Both the position numbers and the translations under genes were made by a program. Of a stretch of DNA of 64,000 nucleotides, positions 53,307 through 62,311 are shown one piece after another. Numbering within the stretch: the first letter of the stretch is position 1; each line of letters opens with the position of its first letter. Origin of the DNA: Nocardioides daeguensis (GTDB lineage Bacteria > Actinomycetota > Actinomycetes > Propionibacteriales > Nocardioidaceae); the NCBI RefSeq assembly GCF_019192965.1, contig NZ_JAHTKU010000003.1:124001-188000 (forward strand). The letters run 5' to 3'. The notes under the pieces are model-generated. The model was not told where the DNA came from, did not search any database, and was given only the letters and a program-made list of their open reading frames with translations.

Positions 53307-55040
53307 TCAGACCCCCGCGACGTAGATCGAGCGCATGACTTCGGCGGCCGTGGTGGTGCCGTCGCTGACCAGGCGGACCGCCTGCTCCTGGAGGGTGCGC
53401 ATCCCCTGGTTCCGGGCGAGCTTGCGCATCAGGTCCTGCGGGGCCCGGTCGACGATCAGCTCCCGCACCTCGTCGGTGACCACGAGCATCTCGTAGACCC
53501 CGATCCGCTCGAGGTACCCGGTGTGGGCGCAGAGGTGGCAGCCGGTCCCGTGCAGCCATCCGTCGATCGGTTCGTCGCTGCCGAAGTGCTGCACGAACGC
53601 GAGCTCGTCGGGCGAGGGCTGGTAGGGCGCCAGGCACGAGGTGCAGCTGCGGCGGACCAGGCGCTGGGCCACCACCGCAGTCACCGAGGAGGCGATGAGG
53701 AACGCCTCGATGCCCATGTCGAGCAGCCGGTACAGCGCCGAGACGGCCTCGGTGGCATGCAGGGAGGACAGCACGAAGTGGCCCGTGAGGGCGGACTGGA
53801 CGGCGATCCGCGCTGTGTCGACGTCGCGGATCTCGCCGACCAGGATGACATCGGGGTCCTGGCGCAGGATCGACTTGAGCCCTCCGGCGAAGGTGATGCC
53901 GGCCTGCTCGTTGATCTGGATCTGGTTGATCGAGTCGAAGGTGTACTCGACCGGGTCCTCGATCGTCATCAGGTTCTTCTCGGGGCTGTTCAGCTCGCCG
54001 AGGGAGGCGTAGAGAGTGGTGGTCTTGCCGCCACCGGTCGGTCCCGCGCAGATGACCATCCCGAAGGGTGAGTGGATCAGCTGGGTGTAGCGGGCGGCCG
54101 TGTCGGCCGGCATGCCGAGCTGCTCGAGGTCGTAGAGCGATCGGCTCTTGTCGAGGAGCCGCATCACGACCTTCTCGCCGCCGACGACCGCGGTGGTCGA
54201 GACCCGAATGTCGATCTCACGGTCGTCGACGTCCATGCTGATCTGGCCGTCCTGCGGGCGCCTGCGCTCGACGATGTTCATCCCGCCGAGGATCTTGACC
54301 CGACTGACGATGGCCGGACCGATCGAGGCCGGCAGGTCGAGCACCTCGGTGAGCGCACCGTCGATGCGATAGCGCACCCGGACCCGCTCTCCCGCCGGCT
54401 CGACGTGGATGTCGGAGGCGCGGTCGCGCAGGGCCTGGGTGATGATCGACTGGACCACCCGGACGACCGGCGCCTCCTCGTTGACGCTCACGTCGGCGAG
54501 GGCCTCGGCCTCGCGACGCAGCACGTCGCGGGCCTCGAAGGCCTGGACCTGTCCTCCGACGTCCTGGGTCGCTCGGTAGGACGTGGCGAGCCCGCGGTCG
54601 AGGTCGCGACGAGTGGTCACGAGCGCACGGACCGGCCTCTCGATCACGGCGACGACGGCGGCGACCCGCTCCGGGGCCGGGTCGAGGACGGCGACGACGA
54701 CGCCGGCGTCGTCCACCGAGATCGGCAGCGCCTCGAGCGTGACAGCCTGGTCCCGGCTGAGCAACGCGAGCGCCTCGGCCGTCGGCTCGAGCGTACGGAA
54801 GTCGGCGACGCCGACCTGGTGGTGCTCGGCGAGCGTGCGAGCGAGCACCTCGTCCGTGATGGCGCCGCTCTCGACGAGCCGGCGGCCCAGCGCACCGCTC
54901 CTGCCCCGCACGGCGTCGAGCTGGTAGGGCTGGACCCTCCCGGCCGCGACGAGGATCCGGCCCAGCCGCTCGTCGTCCTCGTCGGTGCGGGGAACGGCGA
55001 GCGGTTCCTCGACCTTGCTGTGCTTGCCCTTCAGTCTCAT
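53307..55040 (-). CDS. pilB: type IV pilus extension ATPase
   Basis: The 577-residue protein has an N-terminal MshEN/GspE-N domain (RLGRILVAAGRVQPYQLD). The ATPase core has Walker A GPTGGGKTTTL (~residue 335), the Asp box IEDPVEY, Walker B ILVGEIRD and His box SLHAT. A zinc site with two Cys pairs (CTSC ... CHLC, ~465-505), typical of PilB/GspE, completes it. It powers pilus polymerization. Confidence 0.95.
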   Translation of the reverse strand: MRLKGKHSKVEEPLAVPRTDEDDERLGRILVAAGRVQPYQLDAVRGRSGALGRRLVESGAITDEVLARTLAEHHQVGVADFRTLEPTAEALALLSRDQAVTLEALPISVDDAGVVVAVLDPAPERVAAVVAVIERPVRALVTTRRDLDRGLATSYRATQDVGGQVQAFEARDVLRREAEALADVSVNEEAPVVRVVQSIITQALRDRASDIHVEPAGERVRVRYRIDGALTEVLDLPASIGPAIVSRVKILGGMNIVERRRPQDGQISMDVDDREIDIRVSTTAVVGGEKVVMRLLDKSRSLYDLEQLGMPADTAARYTQLIHSPFGMVICAGPTGGGKTTTLYASLGELNSPEKNLMTIEDPVEYTFDSINQIQINEQAGITFAGGLKSILRQDPDVILVGEIRDVDTARIAVQSALTGHFVLSSLHATEAVSALYRLLDMGIEAFLIASSVTAVVAQRLVRRSCTSCLAPYQPSPDELAFVQHFGSDEPIDGWLHGTGCHLCAHTGYLERIGVYEMLVVTDEVRELIVDRAPQDLMRKLARNQGMRTLQEQAVRLVSDGTTTAAEVMRSIYVAGV

Positions 55041-55056
55041 CTGACGTACTTCCGCC

Positions 55057-56163
55057 TCACTGGTGCGCCCCGACGACTGCGGCGTACCGCGGGCGGGCGT
55101 CGATGTCCTGGGGGTAGAGGCTGCGCGCGACCGCCTCGTCCTCGCTGACGACTCCCTGCTGGATCAGCTGCGAGAGCGACTTCTCGAGCGTGAGCATGCC
55201 GTCCCGGGCACCCGTGACGAGGGAGTTCCTCAGCTGGTGGGTCTTGCCCTCCTTGATCAGGTTGCGGACCGCGGGCGTGGCCGTGAGCACCTCGTAGGCG
55301 GCGACCATCCCACCGCCGATGCGCGGGACGAGTCGCTGGTAGACGACGCACGACAGCGCCGCCGCGAGCTGGACCCGGATCTGGGCCTGTTGCTCGGCCG
55401 GGAAGACGTCGATCATGCGGCCCAGCGACTGGGCGGTGTCGTTGGTGTGCAGGGTTGCGAAGACCAGGTGGCCGGTCTCTGCCACGGTGAGGGCGAACTG
55501 GATCGACTCCAGGTCGCGCATCTCACCGACCAGCAGGACATCCGGGTCCTCGCGGAGCACCGAGCGCAGCGCGTCGTGGAAGCTCGCGGTGTCGGTGCCG
55601 ACCTCGCGCTGGTTGACCGCCGCCGTCTTGTGGTCGTGGACGTACTCGATCGGGTCCTCGACGGTGATGATGTGGCAACCGCGGTTGGTGTTGATCAGGT
55701 CGATGAGCGAGGCGAGCGTGGTCGACTTGCCCGAGCCGGTCGGCCCGGTCATCAGGATCAGGCCCTGGTGCTTCATCGACAGCTCGCGCAGCACCGGCGG
55801 CAGTCCCAGCTCGCCGGGCGTCGGAACGGTGCGCGGGATCATCCGCAGTGCCACGGCAGTCAGCCCACGCTGGGTGAAGGCGTTGCCGCGGACCCGTGCG
55901 TGCTCCCGCCAGGAGAAGGAGAAGTCGTACTCGTGGCTGCCTTCCCAGAGGTCACGCTGCTCGGGCGTCAACACCTCGGACACCAGCTCGTCGGCGTCGT
56001 CGCTGCTCAGTGCCGCCTCGCCGGGGACGGGCGTGAGCGTGCCGTCCACGCGGATCATCGGCGGCAGACCCACCGTGAGCATGAGGTCGGTCCCCCGGGC
56101 GTTCCACAGCGCCTCGAGGAGGCCGTCGACCCGAGCACCGATGCGGTGCAGTTGATGGAACAT
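55057..56163 (-). CDS. pilT: type IV pilus retraction ATPase
   Basis: The 368-residue protein has Walker A GPTGSGKSTTLASLIDLIN (~residue 143), Asp box VEDPIEYVH, Walker B LLVGEMRD and the PilT-type His box FATLHTNDTAQ. It ends with the AIRNLI-like motif (AVRNLIKEGKTHQLRN). It drives pilus retraction and so twitching or DNA uptake. ATG 56163 follows AGGAGG at 7 bases. Confidence 0.94.
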   Translation of the reverse strand: MFHQLHRIGARVDGLLEALWNARGTDLMLTVGLPPMIRVDGTLTPVPGEAALSSDDADELVSEVLTPEQRDLWEGSHEYDFSFSWREHARVRGNAFTQRGLTAVALRMIPRTVPTPGELGLPPVLRELSMKHQGLILMTGPTGSGKSTTLASLIDLINTNRGCHIITVEDPIEYVHDHKTAAVNQREVGTDTASFHDALRSVLREDPDVLLVGEMRDLESIQFALTVAETGHLVFATLHTNDTAQSLGRMIDVFPAEQQAQIRVQLAAALSCVVYQRLVPRIGGGMVAAYEVLTATPAVRNLIKEGKTHQLRNSLVTGARDGMLTLEKSLSQLIQQGVVSEDEAVARSLYPQDIDARPRYAAVVGAHQ

Positions 56164-56202
56164 GTAGCCCCTCCTGTCAGGGGTGCCGATGGCTGCCGCG
56201 CA

Positions 56203-56228
56203 AGGGCCGCCGCCGGAGCGACGGCCCT
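56203..56228 (-). terminator. hairpin between pilin and pilT
   Basis: AGGGCCG (56203-56209) and CGGCCCT (56222-56228) can pair around a 12-base loop in the 82-bp gap after the major pilin. It may act as an attenuator giving more pilin than PilT mRNA. Confidence 0.45.
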
Positions 56229-56245
56229 CGGGCCGGCGCTCTGCG

Positions 56246-56578
56246 TCAGCAGGTACCGCTGACCTGTCCGGTGGCCCAGGTGATGGTGACGCCCGTCGGC
56301 TGCGTCGCGGAGTGGACGTAGTTCGGGTACAGGTCGGACCACGCCGCCGGCTTCGCTCCGGTCGGACTGTTGGCGATGTATGCCTCGTACGCGGTCTCGA
56401 CGGTCTTCTTGGTGGTGTCGCACGCCGAGGTCTTGCCACGGTCCGTGATGCCCTGGACGGAGAAGACGACGATGGCGGCGAGGACGCCGAGGATGATGAT
56501 GACGATGAGGAGCTCGATGAGGGTGAAGCCGCGGTCGTCGCGGCGGACCGCCGAAAGGCGGTCAGTGAGTCGACGCAT
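56246..56578 (-). CDS. pilA: type IV major pilin
   Basis: The 110-residue prepilin has a short basic leader (MRRLTDRLSAVRRDDRG) and the perfect class III sequence FTLIELLIVIIILGVLAAIV after the cut, Glu at +5. The short globular domain has two Cys (a likely disulfide). ATG 56578 follows GGAGG at 7 bases. It is first in the cluster and so the probable main pilus subunit. Confidence 0.93.
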   Translation of the reverse strand: MRRLTDRLSAVRRDDRGFTLIELLIVIIILGVLAAIVVFSVQGITDRGKTSACDTTKKTVETAYEAYIANSPTGAKPAAWSDLYPNYVHSATQPTGVTITWATGQVSGTC

Positions 56579-56889
56579 GCCTGAGCCTCCAGTAGGAGAG
56601 AGGACGGATGTGAAAGGAGCAGCCCCGAGTGCTGATGACAAGCAAACGTCGACCGCGCCGCGCATTCGTGGGTTTTCCCTCGCCGTTACCGCCGTTTGGG
56701 TACACCTCAGGAATCCGGGGACTTCGGCGACGAGTCGTGCTAGCTCGCCGACCTGACCCGGCCCCCGTCAGAGGTGATCGACACCGGCCGGACCCGCGAG
56801 CCGCACCGCTCCGGCACGGCGAAGGGCGCGCGCAGCAAGGGGATTCCGGTCCTGCCGGTGCGCCCGTGCAGGACCTCCTCGACGTCGGC
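56579..56889. other. 311-bp intergenic region upstream of the pilin
   Basis: No gene is visible. It contains the A/T-richest stretch nearby (about 56665-56710), which suits the pilin promoter on the minus strand, and the tail of the SDR downstream. No riboswitch could be supported. Confidence 0.5.
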
Positions 56890-57660
56890 TCAGACCGGGC
56901 GACGCAGCGCGCGGTCCACCACGAACGGCAGGTGCCGGATCGCGACCGCGGCGAGCCGACTGTCCCGCCCCGGTACGACGAGGAAGCCGCGCCGGCGCCG
57001 CAGCGCACGCAGCAGCGTGTCGGCCACGGCCTCGGGGCTGAGGGTGGCGACGTTCTCCTCGGCGGCGAGCACCTCGGCCGGCTTGTGGCGGTTCTCCTCG
57101 TCGAAGCCGGGGGTCAGCGTGTTCGGCGGACAGAGCACCAGCACCCGCAGGCCGTAGGGGCGGACCTCGCGGCGCAGTGCCTCGGAGAAGCCGATCACGC
57201 CGAACTTCGTCGCGCTGTAGACCGTGTAGCCGAACACGCCCGCCAGGCCGGCCATCGAGGACGTCGTCACGATGGTGCCGCGACCGGAGGACCGCAGGTG
57301 CGGCAGCACCGCCCGGCAGACGTTGATCGTGCCGAGCAGGTTGGTGGCGACCATCCCGGTGACGTCCTCGGCGGGCAGGTCCTCGAGGTACCCGGGCCGC
57401 GCGTAGCCCGCGGTGTTCACCACCAGGTCCGGTACGCCGACCTCGGCGACGAGCGCGTCGACGACGGCGCCTGTCGCCACGGCGTCGGTCACGTCCACCG
57501 TGCGCACCTCGACCCCGGGGCCGAGGCGGTCCACTGTCGTGGCCAGCTTGGCCGCCGAGCGCGACAGCACGACCACCCGCTCCCCGCAGGCGACCAGCCG
57601 CTCCGCGACCGCGAGGCCGATCCCCTCCGAGCCGCCGAAGACCAGCGCGAGTCCGGCCAT
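56890..57660 (-). CDS. SDR oxidoreductase resembling 3-ketodihydrosphingosine reductase
   Basis: The 256-residue classical SDR has cofactor motif GGSEGIGLAVAERL, NTAGYA, catalytic Ser in TTSSMAGL and Tyr-Lys in YSATKFG. After beta-6 it has CPPNTLTPGFDEENRHKPAE, strikingly like the CPPD-T-TPGF-EEN--KP segment of eukaryotic 3-ketodihydrosphingosine reductases (KDSR/FVT1). It would reduce or oxidize a long-chain 3-keto or hydroxy lipid. Start overlaps the upstream SDR stop by one base. Confidence 0.88.
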   Translation of the reverse strand: MAGLALVFGGSEGIGLAVAERLVACGERVVVLSRSAAKLATTVDRLGPGVEVRTVDVTDAVATGAVVDALVAEVGVPDLVVNTAGYARPGYLEDLPAEDVTGMVATNLLGTINVCRAVLPHLRSSGRGTIVTTSSMAGLAGVFGYTVYSATKFGVIGFSEALRREVRPYGLRVLVLCPPNTLTPGFDEENRHKPAEVLAAEENVATLSPEAVADTLLRALRRRRGFLVVPGRDSRLAAVAIRHLPFVVDRALRRPV

Positions 57661-58472
57661 CAGTGACTCGCCAGCCTGCCGGTGAGCCGGCCGATCAGCC
57701 GGGTCCGGCCGGGCGCGATGCGCGAGGCGAGGTCGATGACACGGGCGTCGGGACCGACGACGGCCCGGGGCTGGTCCTTCTCGATCGCCTTGACGATGCG
57801 CCGCGCCACGAAGGACGGCGGCGGCATCAGCACACCCAGCGGGCCCTGCGACACCTGGGCGATCCGCGCTCCGTCGGCGCCCCGGGCGGACCCGGCGATG
57901 CCGGTGCGGTGGGTGCCGGGGAAGACCACGCTGACCCCGACCGTCGTGCCCGCCAGCTCACCGCGCAGCGCCTCGGAGAACGCCTTCACGGCGCCCTTGG
58001 TCATCGCGTAGGTCGCCGTGTGCGGCAGCCCCATCAGCCCGGCCATGCTGGACACGTTGACGATGTGCGCCTCGTCCTGCGCGCGCAGCACGGGCAGGAA
58101 CGCGCGGCAGCCGTGCACGACGCCCCAGATGTTGACGTCGACCAGGCGCCGCATGTCCTCGAGCCGCTCCTCGCTGAACGCGCCCACCGAGGTGATGCCG
58201 GCGTTGTTGACCAGGACGTGGACGACGTCGTGGCGCTCCCGCACCTCGTCGGGCAGCGCGGCCATCCGATCGGCGTCGGAGACGTCGGCGAGGTGGGTGG
58301 TGGCCCGCCGCCCCTGGGCCGCGACCAGGCGGGCCGTCTCGGCGAGCCCCTCCGGCGCCAGGTCGACCAGCGCCAGGTGGCAGCCGCGGCCCGCCAGGCG
58401 CTGGGCCGTCACCCGGCCGATGCCGCTGCCGGCCCCGGTCACCACCGCCACGCGTCCGTCGAGTCGTTGCAC
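57660..58472 (-). CDS. SDR family oxidoreductase
   Basis: The 270-residue classical SDR has TGAGSGIGRVTAQRLAGRG, VDLAP (Asp after beta-2, NAD preference), NNAGIT, VSSMAGL and YAMTKGAVKAF. The C-terminal tail (ARRIVKAIEKDQPRAVVGPDARVIDLASRIAPG) is typical of the 'SDR family, acetoin-reductase/estradiol-dehydrogenase-like' lipid-type group. It is coupled to the KDSR-like SDR, so both probably act on one pathway, perhaps lipids. Confidence 0.9.
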   Translation of the reverse strand: MQRLDGRVAVVTGAGSGIGRVTAQRLAGRGCHLALVDLAPEGLAETARLVAAQGRRATTHLADVSDADRMAALPDEVRERHDVVHVLVNNAGITSVGAFSEERLEDMRRLVDVNIWGVVHGCRAFLPVLRAQDEAHIVNVSSMAGLMGLPHTATYAMTKGAVKAFSEALRGELAGTTVGVSVVFPGTHRTGIAGSARGADGARIAQVSQGPLGVLMPPPSFVARRIVKAIEKDQPRAVVGPDARVIDLASRIAPGRTRLIGRLTGRLASH

Positions 58473-58499
58473 GAGAACAGGTTATAGAAACACGGGGGC

Positions 58500-58931
58500 T
58501 CACACGTGCCCGACGTGCTCCTCGAACACCAGCACCGTCTGGGTGGCCACCACTTCGGGCAGGGCCTGGATCCGCTCGAGGACCAGCTCGCGCAGGTGCT
58601 CGGCGTCGCGGGCGCGGACCAGGATCACGCAGTCGAAGTCACCGGCGACCAGCGCGACGTGCGCCGCCTCCTCCATGGCCCACACCTTCGAGCGGAACGA
58701 CTTCCAGGTGTTCTGCTTGATCCGGACGTGGATGTAGGCCGGCAGGCCGAGCCCCAGGGCCGCGTGGTCGACGTCGATGGTGAAGCCGCGGATCACACCG
58801 CTGTCGACGAGCCGCTTCACCCGCGCGTAGGCGCTGGTGCGGCTGATCCCGAGGCGCTCGGCGACCTCCCGGATCGAGGTCCGCGAGTCGGCGCGCAGGA
58901 CGTCCAGGATTCCGCGGTCGACGGGGTCCAT
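58500..58931 (-). CDS. Lrp/AsnC-family regulator
   Basis: The 143-residue protein has an AsnC helix-turn-helix (DRGILDVLRADSRTSIREVAERLGISRTSAYARVKRLVDSGVIRGF) and a RAM ligand domain. It is divergent from phenylalanine hydroxylase with a 90-bp gap, so it probably senses an aromatic amino acid and controls that gene. Confidence 0.93.
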   Translation of the reverse strand: MDPVDRGILDVLRADSRTSIREVAERLGISRTSAYARVKRLVDSGVIRGFTIDVDHAALGLGLPAYIHVRIKQNTWKSFRSKVWAMEEAAHVALVAGDFDCVILVRARDAEHLRELVLERIQALPEVVATQTVLVFEEHVGHV

Positions 58932-59021
58932 GCCGGACAGATTGCCACCGATCGGCGCTGGCGGCCAGCCATTCGTCCGACGCGACTCGCATTCTTGTGG
59001 ACTGCGTCACAGACTGCAGGC

Positions 59022-59918
59022 ATGTTCGAGGAAGGTCAGTACTTCGCGCCCGTGACCGCCGACGAGGACGGTTCGCTCAAGGTCCATCTCGGTGCGGACC
59101 ACCCCGGCTTCGCCGATCCGGCCTACCGCGCGCGTCGTGACGCCCTCGCCACCCTCGCCAGCAGCTGGCGTCCCGGCGAGCCCTGCCCCACGGCGGACTA
59201 CACCGCCGAGGAGCACGAGGTCTGGCGCGTCGTCAGCGAGGCGCTCGTGACCAAGCATCGCGCGTACGCCTGCCGCGAGTTCCTCGACGGCAAGGAGTCC
59301 CTCGGCCTCCCCATCGACCGCATCCCCCAGCTCGCCGAGGTCAGTGAGTGGCTCGCGCCGCTGACCGGCTTCAGCTACCGCCCGGCAGCCGGCCTGGTCC
59401 CGCTCCGCGAGTTCTACGGAGCCCTGGCCGACAAGGCGTTCTGGTCCACCCAGTACGTCCGCCACCACTCGGTGCCGCTCTACACGCCCGAGCCGGACGT
59501 CCTCCACGAGGTCGTCGGCCACGGCAACACCCTCGCCAACCCGCGCTTCACCGCCCTCTACGAGCTCGCCGGCCAGGCGTCGCGCCGCGTCGTGTCGACC
59601 GAGGCGCTGGAGTTCGTCAGCAAGGTCTTCTGGTTCACCCTCGAGTTCGGCGTGCTCTGGGAGGCCGGCGAGCTCAAGGCGTACGGCGCCGGCATCCTCT
59701 CCTCCCCCGGCGAGATCGAGGCCTTCCGCGGCATGAACATCCGCCCGCTCGACATCGCCGCGATGGGCACCCAGCTCTACGACATCACCGACTACCAGGA
59801 CGTGCTGTACGTCGCGGAGTCGTTCACGCAGCTCGAGGACGTCGTCGGCACCTTCTGGGCCGAGTGCACCGACGACTCGATCGCCCGGGTCCTGGCCCGC
59901 ACCCCCGCCCACGCCTGA
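59022..59918 (+). CDS. phhA: phenylalanine 4-monooxygenase
   Basis: The 298-residue protein has the aromatic amino acid hydroxylase core. Iron ligands are the two His of HEVVGH (~residues 162 and 167) and Glu in FWFTLEFGV (~207). It uses tetrahydropterin and O2 to make tyrosine from phenylalanine, the entry to phenylalanine catabolism. ATG 59022 gives the usual bacterial length without a regulatory domain. A weak CAGACT -10 lies 6 bp ahead. Confidence 0.95.
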   Translation: MFEEGQYFAPVTADEDGSLKVHLGADHPGFADPAYRARRDALATLASSWRPGEPCPTADYTAEEHEVWRVVSEALVTKHRAYACREFLDGKESLGLPIDRIPQLAEVSEWLAPLTGFSYRPAAGLVPLREFYGALADKAFWSTQYVRHHSVPLYTPEPDVLHEVVGHGNTLANPRFTALYELAGQASRRVVSTEALEFVSKVFWFTLEFGVLWEAGELKAYGAGILSSPGEIEAFRGMNIRPLDIAAMGTQLYDITDYQDVLYVAESFTQLEDVVGTFWAECTDDSIARVLARTPAHA

Positions 59919-59928
59919 CGGCCCTGGG

Positions 59929-60855
59929 CTACGACCGGCGCGCCGCCCACGCCACCAGCTCCCGCGCCGGCCCCTCCGGCGGGTGCGGCCCGCCCTTCCA
60001 CACCGCGTGCAGGCGCCGGGTGAGGTCGAGCCCGGTGACCGTGATCCGCACCAGCCGGCCCGTGGCGAGGTCGTCGCGGACGGCGTGGGCGCCCACGGCC
60101 GCCGGACCGGCACCCGCGGCGACAGCGGCCCGCACGGCCGCCGTGCTCGACAGCTCGAGGACGGGCGTCGCGCCGGGCAGGTCGGCGAGGGCGCGCTCGA
60201 GGACGGTCCGGGTCCCCGACCCGGCCTCCCGTACGACGAGCGGCGTGGCCGCGAGCGTCTCGGCACTCACCCGCCGGCGGGCGCGCATCGCCCACGGGTG
60301 CTGGGGTCCGACGACGACGAGCAGCTCGTCGGTGCCGACCAGGCGGCGCCGCAGTCCGCGCGGGGCCTCCGGCCCCTCGACGAACCCGAGGGCGACGTCG
60401 CCGGCCTCGACCAGCTCGGCCACCCGGGCGCTGTTGGTGGCTGTCATCTTGACCTCGGTCGGCTGCTGGCCGCGTTGCACCTGCTGGGCGCGCAGGCCGA
60501 CCAGCCAGCCGGGCAGCAGGTGCTCGGCGATGGTGAGGCTGGCGGCGATGTCGAGATGGCCGCGCCGGTCGGCCCGCAGGGCGGTGATGCCGGCATCCAG
60601 CTCCTGGGCCGCGTCGAGCACGCGATCTGCCCACTGCACGACCAGCTCACCGGTCGGCGTGAGCTCGGACCCCCGCTTGCTGCGGGCCACGAGCGGCTCA
60701 CCGACGAGCGCCTCCATGGTCCGCACCCGCGACGACGCGGCCTGCTGGGTGATGCCGAGCTCGGCCGCCGCAGCGCCCAGCGATCCGGTCCGCGCGACCA
60801 CCACGAGCAGCTCCAGCGCCCGGAGGTCGGGGACGTGAGAACCCAGCACACTCAC
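59929..60855 (-). CDS. LysR-family transcriptional regulator
   Basis: The 308-residue protein has the LysR helix-turn-helix (LLVVVARTGSLGAAAAELGITQ) and a two-lobe effector domain. GTG 60855 lies inside a 21-bp palindrome. It is divergent from the FprA-type reductase, with two related palindromes in the 70-bp gap, and it probably controls that gene and itself. It ends 10 bp from phenylalanine hydroxylase (convergent). Confidence 0.92.
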   Translation of the reverse strand: MSVLGSHVPDLRALELLVVVARTGSLGAAAAELGITQQAASSRVRTMEALVGEPLVARSKRGSELTPTGELVVQWADRVLDAAQELDAGITALRADRRGHLDIAASLTIAEHLLPGWLVGLRAQQVQRGQQPTEVKMTATNSARVAELVEAGDVALGFVEGPEAPRGLRRRLVGTDELLVVVGPQHPWAMRARRRVSAETLAATPLVVREAGSGTRTVLERALADLPGATPVLELSSTAAVRAAVAAGAGPAAVGAHAVRDDLATGRLVRITVTGLDLTRRLHAVWKGGPHPPEGPARELVAWAARRS

Positions 60856-60898
60856 AACCTAACCTTGTGAGCACCCAACCACAACCTCGTTCTGTGAG
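60851..60898. promoter_or_regulatory. two related palindromes between LysR and fprA
   Basis: CTCACAA-N7-TTGTGAG (60851-60871) is perfect and overlaps the LysR start. A second 21-bp copy at 60878-60898 (CACAA...CTGTGAG) matches it at 14 of 21 positions. Centres are 27 bp apart. Confidence 0.75.
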
Positions 60899-60925
60899 GG
60901 CGCGCCGCCGTCCAGGATCGTCAGC

Positions 60926-62260
60926 ATGACTCTCCGTGTAGCGATCGTGGGCGGTGGCCCGGCCGGCATCTACGCCGCGGACATCCTCACCAGATCGGAC
61001 GCCGAGGTGTCCGTCGACATCCTCGAGCGGCTCCCCGCACCCTTCGGCCTGGTCCGGTACGGCGTCGCGCCCGACCACCCGCGGATCAAGGAGATCATCA
61101 AGGCGCTGCAGCGGGTGATCGCGAAGCCCGAGGTGCGCTTCCTCGGCAACGTCGAGTACGGCGTCGACGTGAAGCTCGAGGACCTGCGGGAGTTCTACGA
61201 CGCCGTCGTCATCGCGACCGGGGCGATGGCCGACCGCGACCTCGGCATCCCCGGCGAGGAGCACTCGTACGGCGCCGCCGACTTCGTGTCCTGGTACGAC
61301 GCGCACCCGGACGTGCCGCAGACCTGGCCGCTCGAGGCGACGAGTGTCGCCGTCCTCGGCGTCGGCAACGTGGCCCTCGACGTGGCCCGGGTGCTGGCGA
61401 AGACCGGCGACGAGATGCTCGTGACCGACATCCCGCCCCACGTCCACGCGGGCCTCGAGGCCAAGACCATCACCGACGTGCACGTCTTCGCGCGCCGCGG
61501 CCCGGCGTACGCGAAGTTCTCGCCGCTGGAGCTGCGCGAGCTCAACCACTCGCCCCACGTCGAGGTGATCGTGCACCCCGAGGGCTTCGACGTCGACGAG
61601 CACGGCATGGCGCACATCGCCCAGCACAAGTCACAGAAGATGGTGCTCAACACCCTGACCAGCTGGGTCGGGGCCGACCCGGTCGGCAAGCCGCACCGGA
61701 TCCACCTGCACTTCGCCGAGGCGCCGCTCGAGATCGTCGCCGACGCCGACGGCAAGGTGACCACGCTGCGCACCGAGCGCACCCACTCCCCCCACGCCGA
61801 CGGCAACGTCGAGGGCACCGGCGAGGTGACCGACTGGGACGTCCAGCAGGTCTACCGCGCGATCGGGTACCGCAGCAGCGCGCTGCCGGGCCTGCCCTTC
61901 GACACCCGCGCGGCTGTGATCCCGAACGACGGCGGCCGGGTGCTCGACCTCGACGGCACCCCGATCCCCGGCACCTACGTGACCGGCTGGATCAAGCGCG
62001 GCCCGGTCGGCCTCATCGGCCACACCAAGTCCGACGCGGCCGAGACCGTCGGCCACCTGCTCGCCGAGACGCAGCCGACCGCCACCGCCCGCCGTCCCGA
62101 GGACGTCGACGCCTACTTCGCCGAGCGCGAGGTCGAGGTCGTCACCCACGCCTCGTGGGAGCGGCTCGACGCGCACGAGATCGCGCTGGGCGAGGCCGCG
62201 GGCCGGGCCCGGGTGAAGGTCGCGACCCGCGCCGACATGCTGGCGGCCGGCCGCGGCTGA
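60926..62260 (+). CDS. FprA-type ferredoxin-NADP+ reductase
   Basis: The 444-residue flavoprotein has the adrenodoxin-reductase-like order: FAD motif VAIVGGGPAGIYAADIL, LPAPFGLVRYGVAPDHPRIK, NADP motif VLGVGNVALDVARVL with RR in FARRGPAYAKF, and GWIKRGPVGLIGHTKSDA near the end. It passes electrons between NADPH and a ferredoxin, for example to supply cytochromes P450. No ferredoxin gene is adjacent. Likely controlled by the divergent LysR. Confidence 0.94.
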   Translation: MTLRVAIVGGGPAGIYAADILTRSDAEVSVDILERLPAPFGLVRYGVAPDHPRIKEIIKALQRVIAKPEVRFLGNVEYGVDVKLEDLREFYDAVVIATGAMADRDLGIPGEEHSYGAADFVSWYDAHPDVPQTWPLEATSVAVLGVGNVALDVARVLAKTGDEMLVTDIPPHVHAGLEAKTITDVHVFARRGPAYAKFSPLELRELNHSPHVEVIVHPEGFDVDEHGMAHIAQHKSQKMVLNTLTSWVGADPVGKPHRIHLHFAEAPLEIVADADGKVTTLRTERTHSPHADGNVEGTGEVTDWDVQQVYRAIGYRSSALPGLPFDTRAAVIPNDGGRVLDLDGTPIPGTYVTGWIKRGPVGLIGHTKSDAAETVGHLLAETQPTATARRPEDVDAYFAEREVEVVTHASWERLDAHEIALGEAAGRARVKVATRADMLAAGRG

Positions 62261-62299
62261 CCGCCGCGGCGCGGCGCCCGCATGTCGGCCCGCCCGTCC

Positions 62300-62305
62300 T
62301 AGGGT
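62300..62305 (+). promoter_or_regulatory. leaderless-type -10 box TAGGGT for the hydroxyacid dehydrogenase
   Basis: TAGGGT ends 6 bp before the GTG at 62312. Confidence 0.6.
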
Positions 62306-62311
62306 GAACGG

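Noticed and set aside
56660..56720. Possible c-di-GMP (GEMM) riboswitch before the pilin
   Set aside because: The minus strand has a loosely similar CAAAC...GGGAAAACCC stretch, but the conserved ACGCAAAGCC core and the pairing needed for GEMM are not there.
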